A stretch of 53,522 nt of DNA from Deltaproteobacteria bacterium (lineage in GTDB: Bacteria; Myxococcota_A; Polyangia; GCA-2747355; JADLHG01): NCBI GenBank assembly GCA_020848905.1, contig JADLHG010000074.1, positions 1 through 53,522 of the forward strand, read 5' to 3'. Under the pieces are notes generated by a model. That model was not told the DNA's origin, did no database searches, and worked only from the letters and a program-made list of their open reading frames with translations. Below are positions 16,306-24,286 of this stretch, piece by piece; the stretch's first letter is position 1; each line of letters begins with the position of its first letter. The position numbers were made by a program, and so were the translations under genes.

Positions 16306-17346
16306 TCAGCGCGCGCCCACCGCCGCCTGCCGGAGCAGCCGCGCCAGATAGCTCGCGACCCCCTGCTGCTGCGGTCCCGGCAGGCGACCCCGCGTGACCC
16401 CGAGGAGCGCCGGGTTGCCCGTCTCGACGGCGAAGTAGCGCCCCGCCGTGCGCGCGAGAGAGAGGTCGTTCACCTCGTCCCCGAACCCGGTCACCTGGCG
16501 CATCGTGAGGCCCATGCTCTTCGCGAGCGAGCGCGTGGCCTGCCCCTTGCTGGCCCCCGGCGCCGTGAACTCCACGAGCTTGCCCGATACCGAGTGGGTG
16601 CCGGGGTAGACCTGCAGCTTGGGAAGCGCCTTCGCGACCGCCTCCCGAAACCCGTCCAGGCGCGCGTCGGGGCCTTCGGCCGTGAGCATCAGCACCTTGC
16701 CGCCGGCCGCGCCGAGGGGACCTCGCACCTCCTGAACGCTGAGGGTGCGGCGCAGCCCCTCGATGTACTCCACCGCCTCGCGAAGCGGGTGCGGCTTGTA
16801 CTCGCCGACCACCGTTCCGTCCGGTCGCAGCACCGTGGCCACCAGACACACCCCGTGGCGGTCGGCCTCGCGGGCGATCACGCGCTGCATGCGCCGGCTC
16901 ACCGCCGCCACGCGCAGGATCTCCCCCGTCTCGAGGTTCTTCGTCAGCGCGCCGTGGAGGAGCATCACGGGCAGCGCGAGCCGCACGTCGCCGAGCACGC
17001 GCCGCATCTCGAGCTCGTTGCGGCCGGTAGCCACGCCGAGCTGCCAGCCGCGCCGCACGAAGAGGTTCATGGCCTTCTGGCTGTAGACCGGCAGGGGACG
17101 CCCCTTGAAGATCACCGTCCCGTCGAGATCGGTCACGTAGAGGCGGTCCTTGTCGGCCCGCCCGTTCGGCCGGCGTCCGCGCGTGGCGCCACCGCGCTCT
17201 GCGGCGAAAGCGCCCGCCGGCCAGCCCGCGCAGGCGAGGGCGAGGACGGCCGCGAGGCCCAGGCCCGTCCAGCGGGCCGGGAAGCGAAGGGCCGGGAGCG
17301 CGAACGCGAGATCGGTAGAGCGCGGCACGGATGCAGACAGCGGCAT
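16306..17346 (-). CDS. HAD-superfamily phosphatase (Cof-like) with N-terminal signal sequence
   Basis: 346 aa from the ATG at 17346, which has GAGGA five bases upstream. Residues 26-48 (WTGLGLAAVLALACAGWPAG, then AFA) form a hydrophobic core ending in an AFA-A cleavage-like site. HAD motif I is LYVTDLDGTVIF (D73, D75), motif II is GVATGRNELEM, motif III includes the Lys of APGASKGQATRSL, and motif IV is TGFGDEVNDLSL. The cap type and FTAPGASKGQA region fit Cof/SPP-type sugar-phosphate phosphatases, which normally work in the cytosol. Here the enzyme appears exported. A weaker sigma-54-like site lies about 64 bases upstream. Confidence 0.82.
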   Translation of the reverse strand: MPLSASVPRSTDLAFALPALRFPARWTGLGLAAVLALACAGWPAGAFAAERGGATRGRRPNGRADKDRLYVTDLDGTVIFKGRPLPVYSQKAMNLFVRRGWQLGVATGRNELEMRRVLGDVRLALPVMLLHGALTKNLETGEILRVAAVSRRMQRVIAREADRHGVCLVATVLRPDGTVVGEYKPHPLREAVEYIEGLRRTLSVQEVRGPLGAAGGKVLMLTAEGPDARLDGFREAVAKALPKLQVYPGTHSVSGKLVEFTAPGASKGQATRSLAKSMGLTMRQVTGFGDEVNDLSLARTAGRYFAVETGNPALLGVTRGRLPGPQQQGVASYLARLLRQAAVGAR

Positions 17347-17644
17347 GGTCCTCGGCCCAGGTGCGAAGGGGAGTGCTCGGAGCGCACGAACGCGCCCGCT
17401 GGTAGGTAGCAAGGCCCAGGCCGCCTTCGTCGGCGGAGGGCGCCCAATGATTGAGATGAGTTCGACGGAACCACCGCCGCGTCGGCCCCGGTGGTCAGCG
17501 CGCGCGCAGCTCGGCTAGCCGGCGAGCCACCCAGATTCGGAGCACTGGCCGCGGAGGCCGGCATGCCGGGGTACGAACAGAACGATCAACCGGGATGGGG
17601 TGAGGACGAAGCGGGAGGAAACGGCAGCAGGGCGGGACGGCGAG
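17347..17644. other. 298-base gap between the HAD phosphatase start and the next minus-strand gene end
   Basis: No open frame with convincing codon bias was found here. It contains the leader of the HAD gene and a candidate sigma-54 site at 17408-17423. The segment 17425-17600 is less GC-rich than its surroundings (for example the stretch around 17448-17470) and shows no recognisable element. Confidence 0.5.
17408..17423 (-). promoter_or_regulatory. Possible sigma-54 promoter of the HAD phosphatase gene
   Basis: On the minus strand GGCCTGggccTTGCTa has GG (17422-17421) and GC (17410-17409) exactly 10 apart and a perfect TTGCT. The -24 half has two mismatches (GGCCTG for GGCACG). The leader would be about 50 bases. 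Confidence 0.38.
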
Positions 17645-18334
17645 CTACCACTTGATCTTCGAGAGGCGGGTGTGGTGGTGCGCGTCGTAGATCTTCCAGC
17701 GTCGGGCCTCGACCCAGTTGTGCACCGCGTGGATCCCGTTCAGCGGGCTCTTCAGGCCGAAGCGCTGTACCAATTCCGGCTTTGTCGCCAAAACAGGGAA
17801 TTGCGTCACATTCCGCATTTGCTTCATGTGCAGCACGTAGGCCGCGACGTGCCCCACGGCGTAGGTGGCGAGCCCACCGATCGCGACGAGCACGTGGGGC
17901 ACCGGGAGCTGCACCCCGAACATGGAGGTCAGGACAGCGCCACCGCCCGCCGCGAGGCCCAGGCCCGCGGCCACCTGGGAGATCTTGTGCCAGACGGAGA
18001 GACGCGCGTTGGTCTTGTCCACCTGCGCCATCTGCGGACCGAAGTGCTCGAGCAGCGCCTGCTCCTGCGCGCTCAACGGGCTCTTCTTGAAGGCCTCCCA
18101 CCCGGCGACGCGACCGACCTGCGCGGGCGTGACGCCCTTCCAGCCCGCCTCGGCAATCTGGGCTGCAAGCTGGCGCTCCCGCTCCGGACTGAGCGGGGCG
18201 AAGACCGCCTCTACGTCCGTCGGCGCGGGGGGCTGACCGCCCTTGGCCCGGGCGGGGTGGAGCGGCAGTCCGGCAGTCAGTACCAGAGCGAGCCCCGGCA
18301 CGAGGAGGCGAAGGATCGATCTCGATGCGCGCAT
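17645..18334 (-). CDS. Exported membrane protein of unknown function with two internal hydrophobic helices
   Basis: 229 aa from the ATG at 18334, with GAGG seven bases upstream. The signal (ILRLLVPGLALVLTAGLPL, then HPARA) precedes a charged helical region (PLSPERERQLAAQIAEAGWK, then LSAQEQALLEHFG). Two adjacent hydrophobic segments at about 120-170 (GLGLAAGGGAVLTSMFG and HVLVAIGGLATYAVGHVAAY) probably form a membrane hairpin. The C-terminal 60 residues are basic and His-rich (IHAVHNWVEARRWKIY, then DAHHHTRL). The His residues in the second helix and tail (GHVAAYVLHMKQM, DAHHHT) could bind metal or haem; this is speculation. No family was recognised. A strong sigma-54-like promoter lies upstream. 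Confidence 0.75.
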   Translation of the reverse strand: MRASRSILRLLVPGLALVLTAGLPLHPARAKGGQPPAPTDVEAVFAPLSPERERQLAAQIAEAGWKGVTPAQVGRVAGWEAFKKSPLSAQEQALLEHFGPQMAQVDKTNARLSVWHKISQVAAGLGLAAGGGAVLTSMFGVQLPVPHVLVAIGGLATYAVGHVAAYVLHMKQMRNVTQFPVLATKPELVQRFGLKSPLNGIHAVHNWVEARRWKIYDAHHHTRLSKIKW

Positions 18335-18412
18335 GGTCGGCCTCGATGTAAGGGTCCAGCCGGCGCCGGTGGCGCATGATTGCCGCCTCCGCCGCCTGCA
18401 GCGAGGCTCCAT

Positions 18413-18428
18413 AGCAAGCCCTGTGCCC
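18413..18428 (-). promoter_or_regulatory. Sigma-54 (-24/-12) promoter of the 17645-18334 gene
   Basis: On the minus strand gGGCACAgggcTTGCT has GG (18427-18426) and GC (18415-18414) exactly 10 apart and a perfect TTGCT. The spacer gggc is the same as at 14354 and 49243. The predicted leader is about 70 bases. Confidence 0.62.
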
Positions 18429-18482
18429 GGACGGCCGTTCGATATCGCAGCGATTTCCGGTCGCGTGGCGCCCGGCGGAGGG

Positions 18483-19349
18483 CTAGGTGGCAGCCGCGGT
18501 GGCCGCTATCTTCCGTGAGCGCGCGAGCCCGCGCCAGCGGTCGAGCAGCGGCCACGGATGCGCCCGCACGAGCTCGTCGAGCGCCGCTTGCATCGTCTCG
18601 ACGAGCTCCGCGTAGCAGCGCCGCACCGTGTCCTCGTCGCGCGCCGCACGCGCCTCGAAAGCTTCCCAGCGCAGCGGCGGCAAGAAGCGCAACCGAAGCT
18701 GCGCGGGCAAGGGCACGGTGGGAATGAAGCCCGGCACCACGCCCCACGGCAGGCCCGCCACGAGCGGAAAGACCTTGCTCCGCACGCGCCCGAGCGAGAG
18801 CCGTGCGGCGAGGCCTTCCCCGCGCGAAAGGACGCAGGTCGTGTCGTGGCTGCCGTGACAGACGACCGGCACCACGGGCACACCGAGCTCGAGCGCGAGC
18901 CGCGCGACGCCCGTGCGTCCGCCGAAGTCCACGCGACCGCGCTCCCAGATGGGACGGAAGGCCTCCCAGTCGCCCCCGGGGTAAACGAGCACCGAGGCAC
19001 CGCGTCGCAGCGCGCGCCTCGCGTTGCGCATGCTGGCCGGCAGACCGCCCGCACCCCGTACGAACGCGCCGAAGCGGGGGATCACGAAGAGCAGATCGTG
19101 GCCGAGAAAATAGAGGGGCTCCTCGGGCCCGCGATGGGTGACCCACCAGTGCACGAGCGCGTAGGCGTCCGGCGTGTAGAGCCCCCCGGAGTGGTTCCCG
19201 ACCAGCAGCAGAGGCCCGCGCGCAGGAAGGTTCTCCTCTCCTTCGATCACCGGACAAAACCAGCGCAAAAGCTGACCGATGCGCGGCGCCCACCGCGCGA
19301 CGAGCGCGGGGTCGCGCTGGAAGCACTCGTCGGCACGGGCCCGTCCCAT
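18483..19349 (-). CDS. Lysophospholipid/glycerolipid acyltransferase (PlsC/MGAT-like)
   Basis: 288 aa from the ATG at 19349. A GTG at 19421 that would overlap the upstream stop is an alternative start. The acyltransferase motif is PLLLVGNHSGGLYTPDAYAL (H53 ... D61), the spacing used by the MGAT-like branch. The second block is GASVLVYPGGDWEAFRPIWE, where a GD replaces the usual EGTR-like motif. The third is LALELGVPVVPVVCHGSHD. It would transfer an acyl chain to a glycerol- or lysophospholipid at the inner face of the membrane. The gene directly follows an alpha/beta-hydrolase gene on the same strand, 61 bases apart, suggesting a shared lipid or polyester pathway. Confidence 0.82.
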   Translation of the reverse strand: MGRARADECFQRDPALVARWAPRIGQLLRWFCPVIEGEENLPARGPLLLVGNHSGGLYTPDAYALVHWWVTHRGPEEPLYFLGHDLLFVIPRFGAFVRGAGGLPASMRNARRALRRGASVLVYPGGDWEAFRPIWERGRVDFGGRTGVARLALELGVPVVPVVCHGSHDTTCVLSRGEGLAARLSLGRVRSKVFPLVAGLPWGVVPGFIPTVPLPAQLRLRFLPPLRWEAFEARAARDEDTVRRCYAELVETMQAALDELVRAHPWPLLDRWRGLARSRKIAATAAAT

Positions 19350-19410
19350 GCGCCGGGCGATCCCTCGCCACGGTCCACGCTCCCTCGGGGCCGAAGCCGC
19401 ACGCGCCCCG

Positions 19411-20442
19411 TCAGCGTCCACGCCCCGGGCTCTCCGCGAGGAAGCGCAGCACCACGTCGTTGAAGCGCGCCGGCTCCTCGAGCATCGGGGGGTGCGCCGA
19501 CCGCTCGAGGAGCGCGAGCGTGGCGTTCGGCAGGCCGCGCGCGAGCCGCTCGCCGATGCTCGGCGGCAGGAGCGGGTCGTGCCGTCCCCAGACGAGCAGC
19601 GTGCGCACGGCGATCTCCGCCAGCTCCTCGACGGGCCGAAGCTGGTCGAGCAGGCCGCGGCAGAGGCGCTGCTTCGCCTCCCGGTGGCGGTGAAACTCCT
19701 GATGCAGGAGCTCGCGCAGCACGAAGCGCGGGATGTAGCGCGGCCGGTAGAAGACCGTGTCCAGAAACCGCTTGAGGCCCTCCACGTCCGGGGGCACCAG
19801 CACCTCGGCGATGTCCTCGGGGTAGCCGAAGGCCGCCGCCACACGCTCGGCCTCCTCGACGGTGGGCTCCACCCCCGCGGGACCGACGAGCACGAGCTTC
19901 TCCAGTCGCTCCGGCTGCCGGAGCGCGAGCTCGAGCGCCACGAAGCCGCCGAACGAGACTCCCACGAGGTGCACGCGGCGAAGCCCCAGCCGGTCGAGCA
20001 GCTCGAGCACCGCCTCGGCGTGCGCCGCGGCCGAATCCATCCGGTGGCCATCGAGCGGCACGCTGCCGCCGAACCAGAAGAGGTCCGGCGCCACGACCGA
20101 GTAGTGCGGCGCGAACGCCCCGACCTGCTTCTCCCAGGTCTCGAGCGCGCTGCCGCCGAAGCCGTGGAGGAAGACCAGCGGCGGGCCGCTTCCGCCGCGG
20201 TAGTAGCGCATGCGCCCGGTACTGAGGAGCGCGCTGTGGGAGCCCAGTCCCACGCGGCGGAACTTGCGCAGCAGCATGGCGCGGAACAGCGTGAGCACCG
20301 GCGCGCCCGGACGCACCAGCGGGACGAGCGGCAGACCGGAGCGCGGTTCGCTCGGGCGGAAGCCCCAGCGTCGACCGGGCGGCACCTCGTGCGGCTTCTT
20401 GTGCGGCCTCCCCGGCACGTCCCGCCAGGATCTGCGCGTCAT
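19411..20442 (-). CDS. Alpha/beta-fold hydrolase (lipase/esterase-like)
   Basis: 343 aa. The core has LVFLHGFGGSALETWEKQV (oxyanion hole), VHLVGVSFGGFVALELAL with nucleophile Ser163, LLVWGRHDPLLPPSIGE with the acid Asp, and LERSAHPPMLEEPARFNDVV with the catalytic His. The 60-residue N-terminus is basic and Pro-rich with a short hydrophobic stretch (LPLVPLVRPGAPVLTLFRAM), so the true start could lie further downstream. A TAGGAT box next to AGGATC just before the ATG at 20442 could be both promoter and Shine-Dalgarno. It is paired with the acyltransferase gene, so a substrate with an acyl ester is likely but not proven. Confidence 0.82.
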   Translation of the reverse strand: MTRRSWRDVPGRPHKKPHEVPPGRRWGFRPSEPRSGLPLVPLVRPGAPVLTLFRAMLLRKFRRVGLGSHSALLSTGRMRYYRGGSGPPLVFLHGFGGSALETWEKQVGAFAPHYSVVAPDLFWFGGSVPLDGHRMDSAAAHAEAVLELLDRLGLRRVHLVGVSFGGFVALELALRQPERLEKLVLVGPAGVEPTVEEAERVAAAFGYPEDIAEVLVPPDVEGLKRFLDTVFYRPRYIPRFVLRELLHQEFHRHREAKQRLCRGLLDQLRPVEELAEIAVRTLLVWGRHDPLLPPSIGERLARGLPNATLALLERSAHPPMLEEPARFNDVVLRFLAESPGRGR

Positions 20443-20628
20443 CCGTTGATCCTAGCCCACCGCGCCGCGGGGCGCCTCTTTCCGCTCCGTCGCGCACAGT
20501 CGGCGGCAGTCGTTCGACGCGCTGACGCGCCGCAGGGTGCGAATATCGAAGAGGCCCCGTCTCCCTCGCCGCGGGGCCGGCCCCCCACTCTGCGACAGCT
20601 TCCGCGGCTCTCCGGAACCTCGCGCGGC

Positions 20629-20644
20629 TGGCACGCCCGCTGCC
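20629..20644 (+). promoter_or_regulatory. Sigma-54 (-24/-12) promoter upstream of the CAP-domain lipoprotein
   Basis: TGGCACGcccgCTGCC has a perfect -24 element TGGCACG and GC at 20642-20643, exactly 10 bases from GG at 20630-20631. The -12 has C for the first T. A second TTGCT follows directly (20645-20649) but is out of register. The leader would be about 40 bases. The remaining intergenic DNA from 20443 shows no gene. Confidence 0.58.
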
Positions 20645-20694
20645 TTGCTCGGAGGCGAGCGGTTCGGCCGAAACCTCGTCGGAGCAGCGCCCCC

Positions 20695-21633
20695 ATGGCA
20701 CTACGTCCTCGTCACGCACGCCCGACTTGCCTCCTCGGCCTGTCGCTCCTCCTCGTCGCCTGCGACCCGGGGCCGACGGCCACGCGCCCCTCGGGCTGGA
20801 GCGGACGACGCGCCGATCGCGACGACGATGGCCCCCCCATCGGCTCCGCGGCGGTCCTCGAACGGCCCCTCGCCGGACTCGCACCCCAGGCCGTCGGCTG
20901 CGGCGGCACCGCGCCCACCTCCACGCATCCGGCCTTCGAGCAGGAGCTCGTCGAGCGCGTGAACCGGGAGCGGGCGCTGCAGGGCCTTCCTCCGCTCGCG
21001 CGCAACGCGCGCCTCGACGAGGCGGCGCGGTATCACACGGCGGACATGGCGGCGGACGTCTACTTCAACCACGACACCTACGATCGGATCGGCGGCGCGC
21101 TGACCCGCGTCTGCGGCTTCGGAGATCGCGTGACCTCCTTCTACCCGAGCTGGGGCTGGCTGGGCGAGAACCTCGCGCTCGGGCAGGCCACTCCGGCCGA
21201 CGCGATCGCGGCCTGGATGGGCAGCGCCGGGCATCGCGGCAATATCCTGCACGCGAACTACTGGGAGATCGGCGTGGGGTACTCCGCAGGGAACTACTGG
21301 GCGCAGGACTTCGGCACGCCCGGGGGTTCGTCCAGCACGCGCGTGGTGGTCAATGGCGAAGCCGCGAGCACCACCGACCCGAACGTCACGCTCTACGTCT
21401 ACGGCACCTGGACCCAGATGCGCGTCAGGAACAACGACGGCGCCTGGTCGGCGTGGGTTCCCTTCGCCAACAGCTCCACCTGGCGGCTGCCGAACCTCCG
21501 CGCCACCCACCGCGTGACCGTCGAGGTGCAGCAGGCCTCGACCGTGGCCTCGGACGACGACACGATCTTTCTCGACGTGCCGGGGCCGAACCTCCCGCAC
21601 AAGCTCTACCTGCCGATCATCATGCGGCTGTGA
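20695..21633 (+). CDS. Lipoprotein with CAP (SCP/PR-1-like) domain
   Basis: 312 aa. The lipoprotein signal (LLGLSLLLVAC) is followed by an Arg/Asp-rich linker and a CAP domain at about residues 80-205. It shows ELVERVNRERALQGLPPLAR, LDEAARYHTADMAADVYFNH, WLGENLALGQATPADAIAAW, MGSAGHRGNIL and WEIGVGYSAGNYWAQDFG. The two conserved His (YFNHD and SAGHRGN) and the Glu of GEN that line the CAP cavity are present. The remaining 100 residues form a strand-rich domain with Trp and Tyr (TLYVYGTWTQMRVRNND), possibly for binding. CAP proteins are extracellular, but their bacterial biochemical roles are mostly unknown. GGAG nine bases upstream supports the ATG. Confidence 0.88.
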   Translation: MALRPRHARPTCLLGLSLLLVACDPGPTATRPSGWSGRRADRDDDGPPIGSAAVLERPLAGLAPQAVGCGGTAPTSTHPAFEQELVERVNRERALQGLPPLARNARLDEAARYHTADMAADVYFNHDTYDRIGGALTRVCGFGDRVTSFYPSWGWLGENLALGQATPADAIAAWMGSAGHRGNILHANYWEIGVGYSAGNYWAQDFGTPGGSSSTRVVVNGEAASTTDPNVTLYVYGTWTQMRVRNNDGAWSAWVPFANSSTWRLPNLRATHRVTVEVQQASTVASDDDTIFLDVPGPNLPHKLYLPIIMRL

Positions 21634-21655
21634 GAGCGCGCCGCGCCAGGCCCCG

Positions 21656-23224
21656 TCAGCGCGTCGGTTCCGGCGTGAGCGGGCCCTCGCCCCCGTAGAG
21701 GCGACGCAGCTCCTCGGTCACCACGCCACCGGCGAGCGTCACCGCGCGATAGGCATCCGCCCCCTCGGTGGCGATGCGACGCATCGAGGTCCGGTCCACC
21801 CGATAGAGACCGAACGGCTGCTCGAAGGCAAGAGTCCACTCGTAGTTGTCCAGCAGCGCCCAGTGGTAGTAGCCGCGGAGATCGACCCCTTCCGCGACGA
21901 GCCGGTGCGCCTGCTCGAGGTGGCGCACGAGGCTCTCGGCGCGCCGCTTGCCGCTGCGCGTGGAGATGCCGTTCTCGGTGATCACGAGCGGCAGAGCCGG
22001 GAAGCGCTTCGCGAAGGCCTTGCCCACCTGATACAGGCCCTGGGGCTCGTGCTCGTAACCCATGAGCGTGAGCTTGTTCGGGTCCGGCGTGGGGCACTTC
22101 ATCAGCTTCAGCGCGCCGGGAACCACGCTCTCGATCAGCCCGTTGCACGGGGCGTACGTCAGCGGGGGGAAGATCGTCATCTTCGTGGTCGCCGAGACGT
22201 AGTAGTACTGCAGCCCGACGAAGTCCTGCTTCCCCTTCCAGCTCGGGTGCGCCTCGTCGGGCGTGCCGTCCAGGTTCGTGTCCAGCCCCCCCTTGGCCAG
22301 CGCGTCCACCATCAGGAGCTGCGAGAAGTACTCGCCCTGCTCGGCAGCCGCTCGGTGCTCGGCGTTCTTCGCGTCGGCCGGGACCCACCAGCTCACCGAC
22401 TGCGCGAGCCCCACGAACGACGACGTGCCGTCCCCGTCGGCGTCCTTCTGATCCAGCCGCTTGATGAGGTCGTAGGCCCGCGCGTGGGCCTCGACGACGT
22501 TCCGGATCAGCGGCACGACGACCTCCGGCACGGATTGCCCCGCGAGACCTGGGGGAAAGGCTCCGTAGAGGTAGCCCAGCGGGATGAAGGCCATGGGCTC
22601 GTTGAAGGTGACCCACGTGTCCACGCGGTCGCCGTAGCGCGCCACCACCTTCTCGACGAACTTCAGCCACTCCTCCACCACCGTCGGGTTCGTCCAGCCG
22701 CACAGGTTCTCGTCGCGGATAGGCGGGGTCGCCGACATGCAGCCCTCGAGCTCGCGCAGGTCGAAGACCCACACCGGATCGGTGAAGTGGTGCAGCGTCA
22801 CCGTCGGGCGGATGCCGCGCCGCTTGAGGGAGTCGAGGACCGCGTCGTAGTGCGCGAGCGCCTCCTCGCTGAAGACCCCGCGCTTCGGTTCGACCCGGCT
22901 CCATTCGATGCTGAAACGGTAGTGGCTGAGCCCGAGCTCCTGCACGAGAGCGGCATCGCCGTCGAACTGTCGATATCCATCGACCGCCTTGCCCGACGGT
23001 TCGCGGGTCTTCCCGGCGAAGCCCGGCAGGGTCTCGAACTGGTGCCAGTTGTTGTTCGCGTTGTCCCCTTCGAGCTGATGCGCCGCCGTGGCCGCGCCGA
23101 AGTGGAAGCCCGCCGGGAAGGCCAGGGCCGGGGGGCCGGCGCTCTGGCCATCGCAGCTCGCCCAGGCCCCGAGTCCGAGGCCCAGGCCGACGCAAATCAG
23201 GGCATACGATCTGACGGTCCGCAT
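21656..23224 (-). CDS. Exported GH1 beta-glucosidase
   Basis: 522 aa from the ATG at 23224, with GAGGGAG just upstream; the frame is open six codons further. The signal (ALICVGLGLGLGAWASCDG) may also be a lipobox, although Trp at -3 is unusual. GH1 features run in order: FPAGFHFGAATAAHQLEGD, HYRFSIEWSRVEPKRG, TLHHFTDPVW, VTFNEPMAFIPLGY with acid/base Glu209, VGLQYYYVS, LVITENGISTRS with nucleophile Glu417, and YYHWALLDNYEW. The family hydrolyses beta-glucosides with retention. An insert DADGDGTSS near residue 270 looks like a calcium-binding loop. It converges with the CAP lipoprotein gene. Confidence 0.93.
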   Translation of the reverse strand: MRTVRSYALICVGLGLGLGAWASCDGQSAGPPALAFPAGFHFGAATAAHQLEGDNANNNWHQFETLPGFAGKTREPSGKAVDGYRQFDGDAALVQELGLSHYRFSIEWSRVEPKRGVFSEEALAHYDAVLDSLKRRGIRPTVTLHHFTDPVWVFDLRELEGCMSATPPIRDENLCGWTNPTVVEEWLKFVEKVVARYGDRVDTWVTFNEPMAFIPLGYLYGAFPPGLAGQSVPEVVVPLIRNVVEAHARAYDLIKRLDQKDADGDGTSSFVGLAQSVSWWVPADAKNAEHRAAAEQGEYFSQLLMVDALAKGGLDTNLDGTPDEAHPSWKGKQDFVGLQYYYVSATTKMTIFPPLTYAPCNGLIESVVPGALKLMKCPTPDPNKLTLMGYEHEPQGLYQVGKAFAKRFPALPLVITENGISTRSGKRRAESLVRHLEQAHRLVAEGVDLRGYYHWALLDNYEWTLAFEQPFGLYRVDRTSMRRIATEGADAYRAVTLAGGVVTEELRRLYGGEGPLTPEPTR

Positions 23225-23295
23225 CACGCTCCCTCGTCTCACGTCGCCTCTCGCGGGCGACTCGACCCCTGGTACACTTCCGCGCTCCGGCAGTC

Positions 23296-23301
23296 TACAA
23301 T
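23296..23301 (+). promoter_or_regulatory. Possible -10 box (TACAAT) of the nucleotidyltransferase-like gene
   Basis: TACAAT lies 9 bases before the ATG at 23311, with AGGGGG between them. No clear -35 is seen, only GGTACA further upstream. If used, the leader would be only a few bases. Confidence 0.35.
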
Positions 23302-23310
23302 AGGGGGAAC

Positions 23311-24111
23311 ATGACCGTCGGCAAGACTGGAGCTCCGGACCTCATCCCGAACGACGTGCTGACCCGCTTCCTGCGGCGGCAGATGCGCTGCAAGATCCTG
23401 CTCGTCGCCGTCTCCGGGGCCCACGCGGGGGGCTTCGCGAACCGGACCAGCATCCTCGAGCTGAAGGGGATCCACATCGAGCCCACCGAGAACCTGGTCG
23501 GGCTGGCGCAGGCCCCGAAGGCCTACAACTGGGTCGGAGAGTTCGAGGGCTATCGCATCGACTACTCCTCTCAAGAGCTCGGCCCGGCGCTGACGCAGCT
23601 CCTGCGCGGCGACGGATCGATCCTCGAGCGAATCCTCGCGCCGCGGCAGCTCGTGGACAGCCACGACCTGGAGCAGGTCCAGAAGGTCAGCCGCGGGGTG
23701 ATCTGCCGGCGCTTTCACAGCTACTACCGCTCGTTCTCGCGCGGGGTGCAGCGCGAATACGAATCGCAGGAGCCGCGCAGCGTCGCGCACGTGCTCTCGG
23801 CGTATCGAACGGGCCTCACCGGCGTGCACCTGCTCCGCCGCGGAGAGCTGATCTACGAGCTCCAGAAGCTCGGCCAGCTCTACGGCTTCGGCAACATGCA
23901 CGAGCTCATTCACATCAACAAGAACTCCGAGAACGCGGTGCTCGACCCGTGCAGCCTCTGGATTACGCGCCTCGCCAAGCTCCACGCGCTGGTGGAGGAG
24001 TCGGTGGAGGAGAGCCCGCTCCCCGTGGACCCCGAGCACCCGAAGCCCCTCGAGGACTTCCTCCTCGACATGCGCCGGCGCTTCTTCGACGCGATGACCG
24101 TCCAGCAGTAG
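23311..24111 (+). CDS. RlaP/YcgL-like nucleotidyltransferase-fold protein with altered active site
   Basis: 266 aa, no signal peptide. The pattern LLVAVSGAHAGGFANRTS, SILELKGIHIEP, FEGYRIDYSSQELGPALTQL and LLRGDGSILERILAP matches the predicted nucleotidyltransferase family of the polymerase-beta superfamily (PF10127-like). That family usually reads GSxAxGxAxxxSDxDLRGI and later LDLR..LRLLLKxNPSxLEWL. At the place of the two metal-binding Asp (SDxDLRGI) this protein has SILELKGI, with Ile48 and Glu50. Other family features are kept (HSYYRSFSRG, KVSRGVICRR, SAYRTGLTGVHLLRRGEL). It may be inactive or use Glu50 and the D of YRIDY. It stands alone between divergent or unlinked genes. Confidence 0.75.
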   Translation: MTVGKTGAPDLIPNDVLTRFLRRQMRCKILLVAVSGAHAGGFANRTSILELKGIHIEPTENLVGLAQAPKAYNWVGEFEGYRIDYSSQELGPALTQLLRGDGSILERILAPRQLVDSHDLEQVQKVSRGVICRRFHSYYRSFSRGVQREYESQEPRSVAHVLSAYRTGLTGVHLLRRGELIYELQKLGQLYGFGNMHELIHINKNSENAVLDPCSLWITRLAKLHALVEESVEESPLPVDPEHPKPLEDFLLDMRRRFFDAMTVQQ

Positions 24112-24120
24112 CCGGGGGAC

Positions 24121-24135
24121 GGGGCCGCGGGCCCC
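24121..24135 (+). terminator. GC hairpin after the nucleotidyltransferase-like gene
   Basis: GGGGCC-GCG-GGCCCC forms a perfect six-pair stem 10 bases after the stop at 24111. No T-tract follows, so intrinsic termination is uncertain. Confidence 0.3.
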
Positions 24136-24236
24136 ACCGGCTAGTCCAGCCAGGCGTGGGGGCCCGAGGGGGGCGCGACTGCCTCCCGCGCGGGGGGACG
24201 CCCGCGTCATTCCGAGGGGTTCCGTGGTCCGCCGGC

Positions 24237-24252
24237 TGGCACGTCTGTCGCA
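24237..24252 (+). promoter_or_regulatory. Sigma-54 (-24/-12) promoter upstream of the exported radical SAM protein
   Basis: TGGCACGtctgTCGCA has a perfect -24 element and GC at 24250-24251, exactly 10 bases from GG at 24238-24239. The -12 has C for the second T. The leader to the ATG at 24287 would be about 24 bases. Confidence 0.6.
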
Positions 24253-24286
24253 TTGACTCGAGCCAGGTCACGCGACCTGGTGGTGC

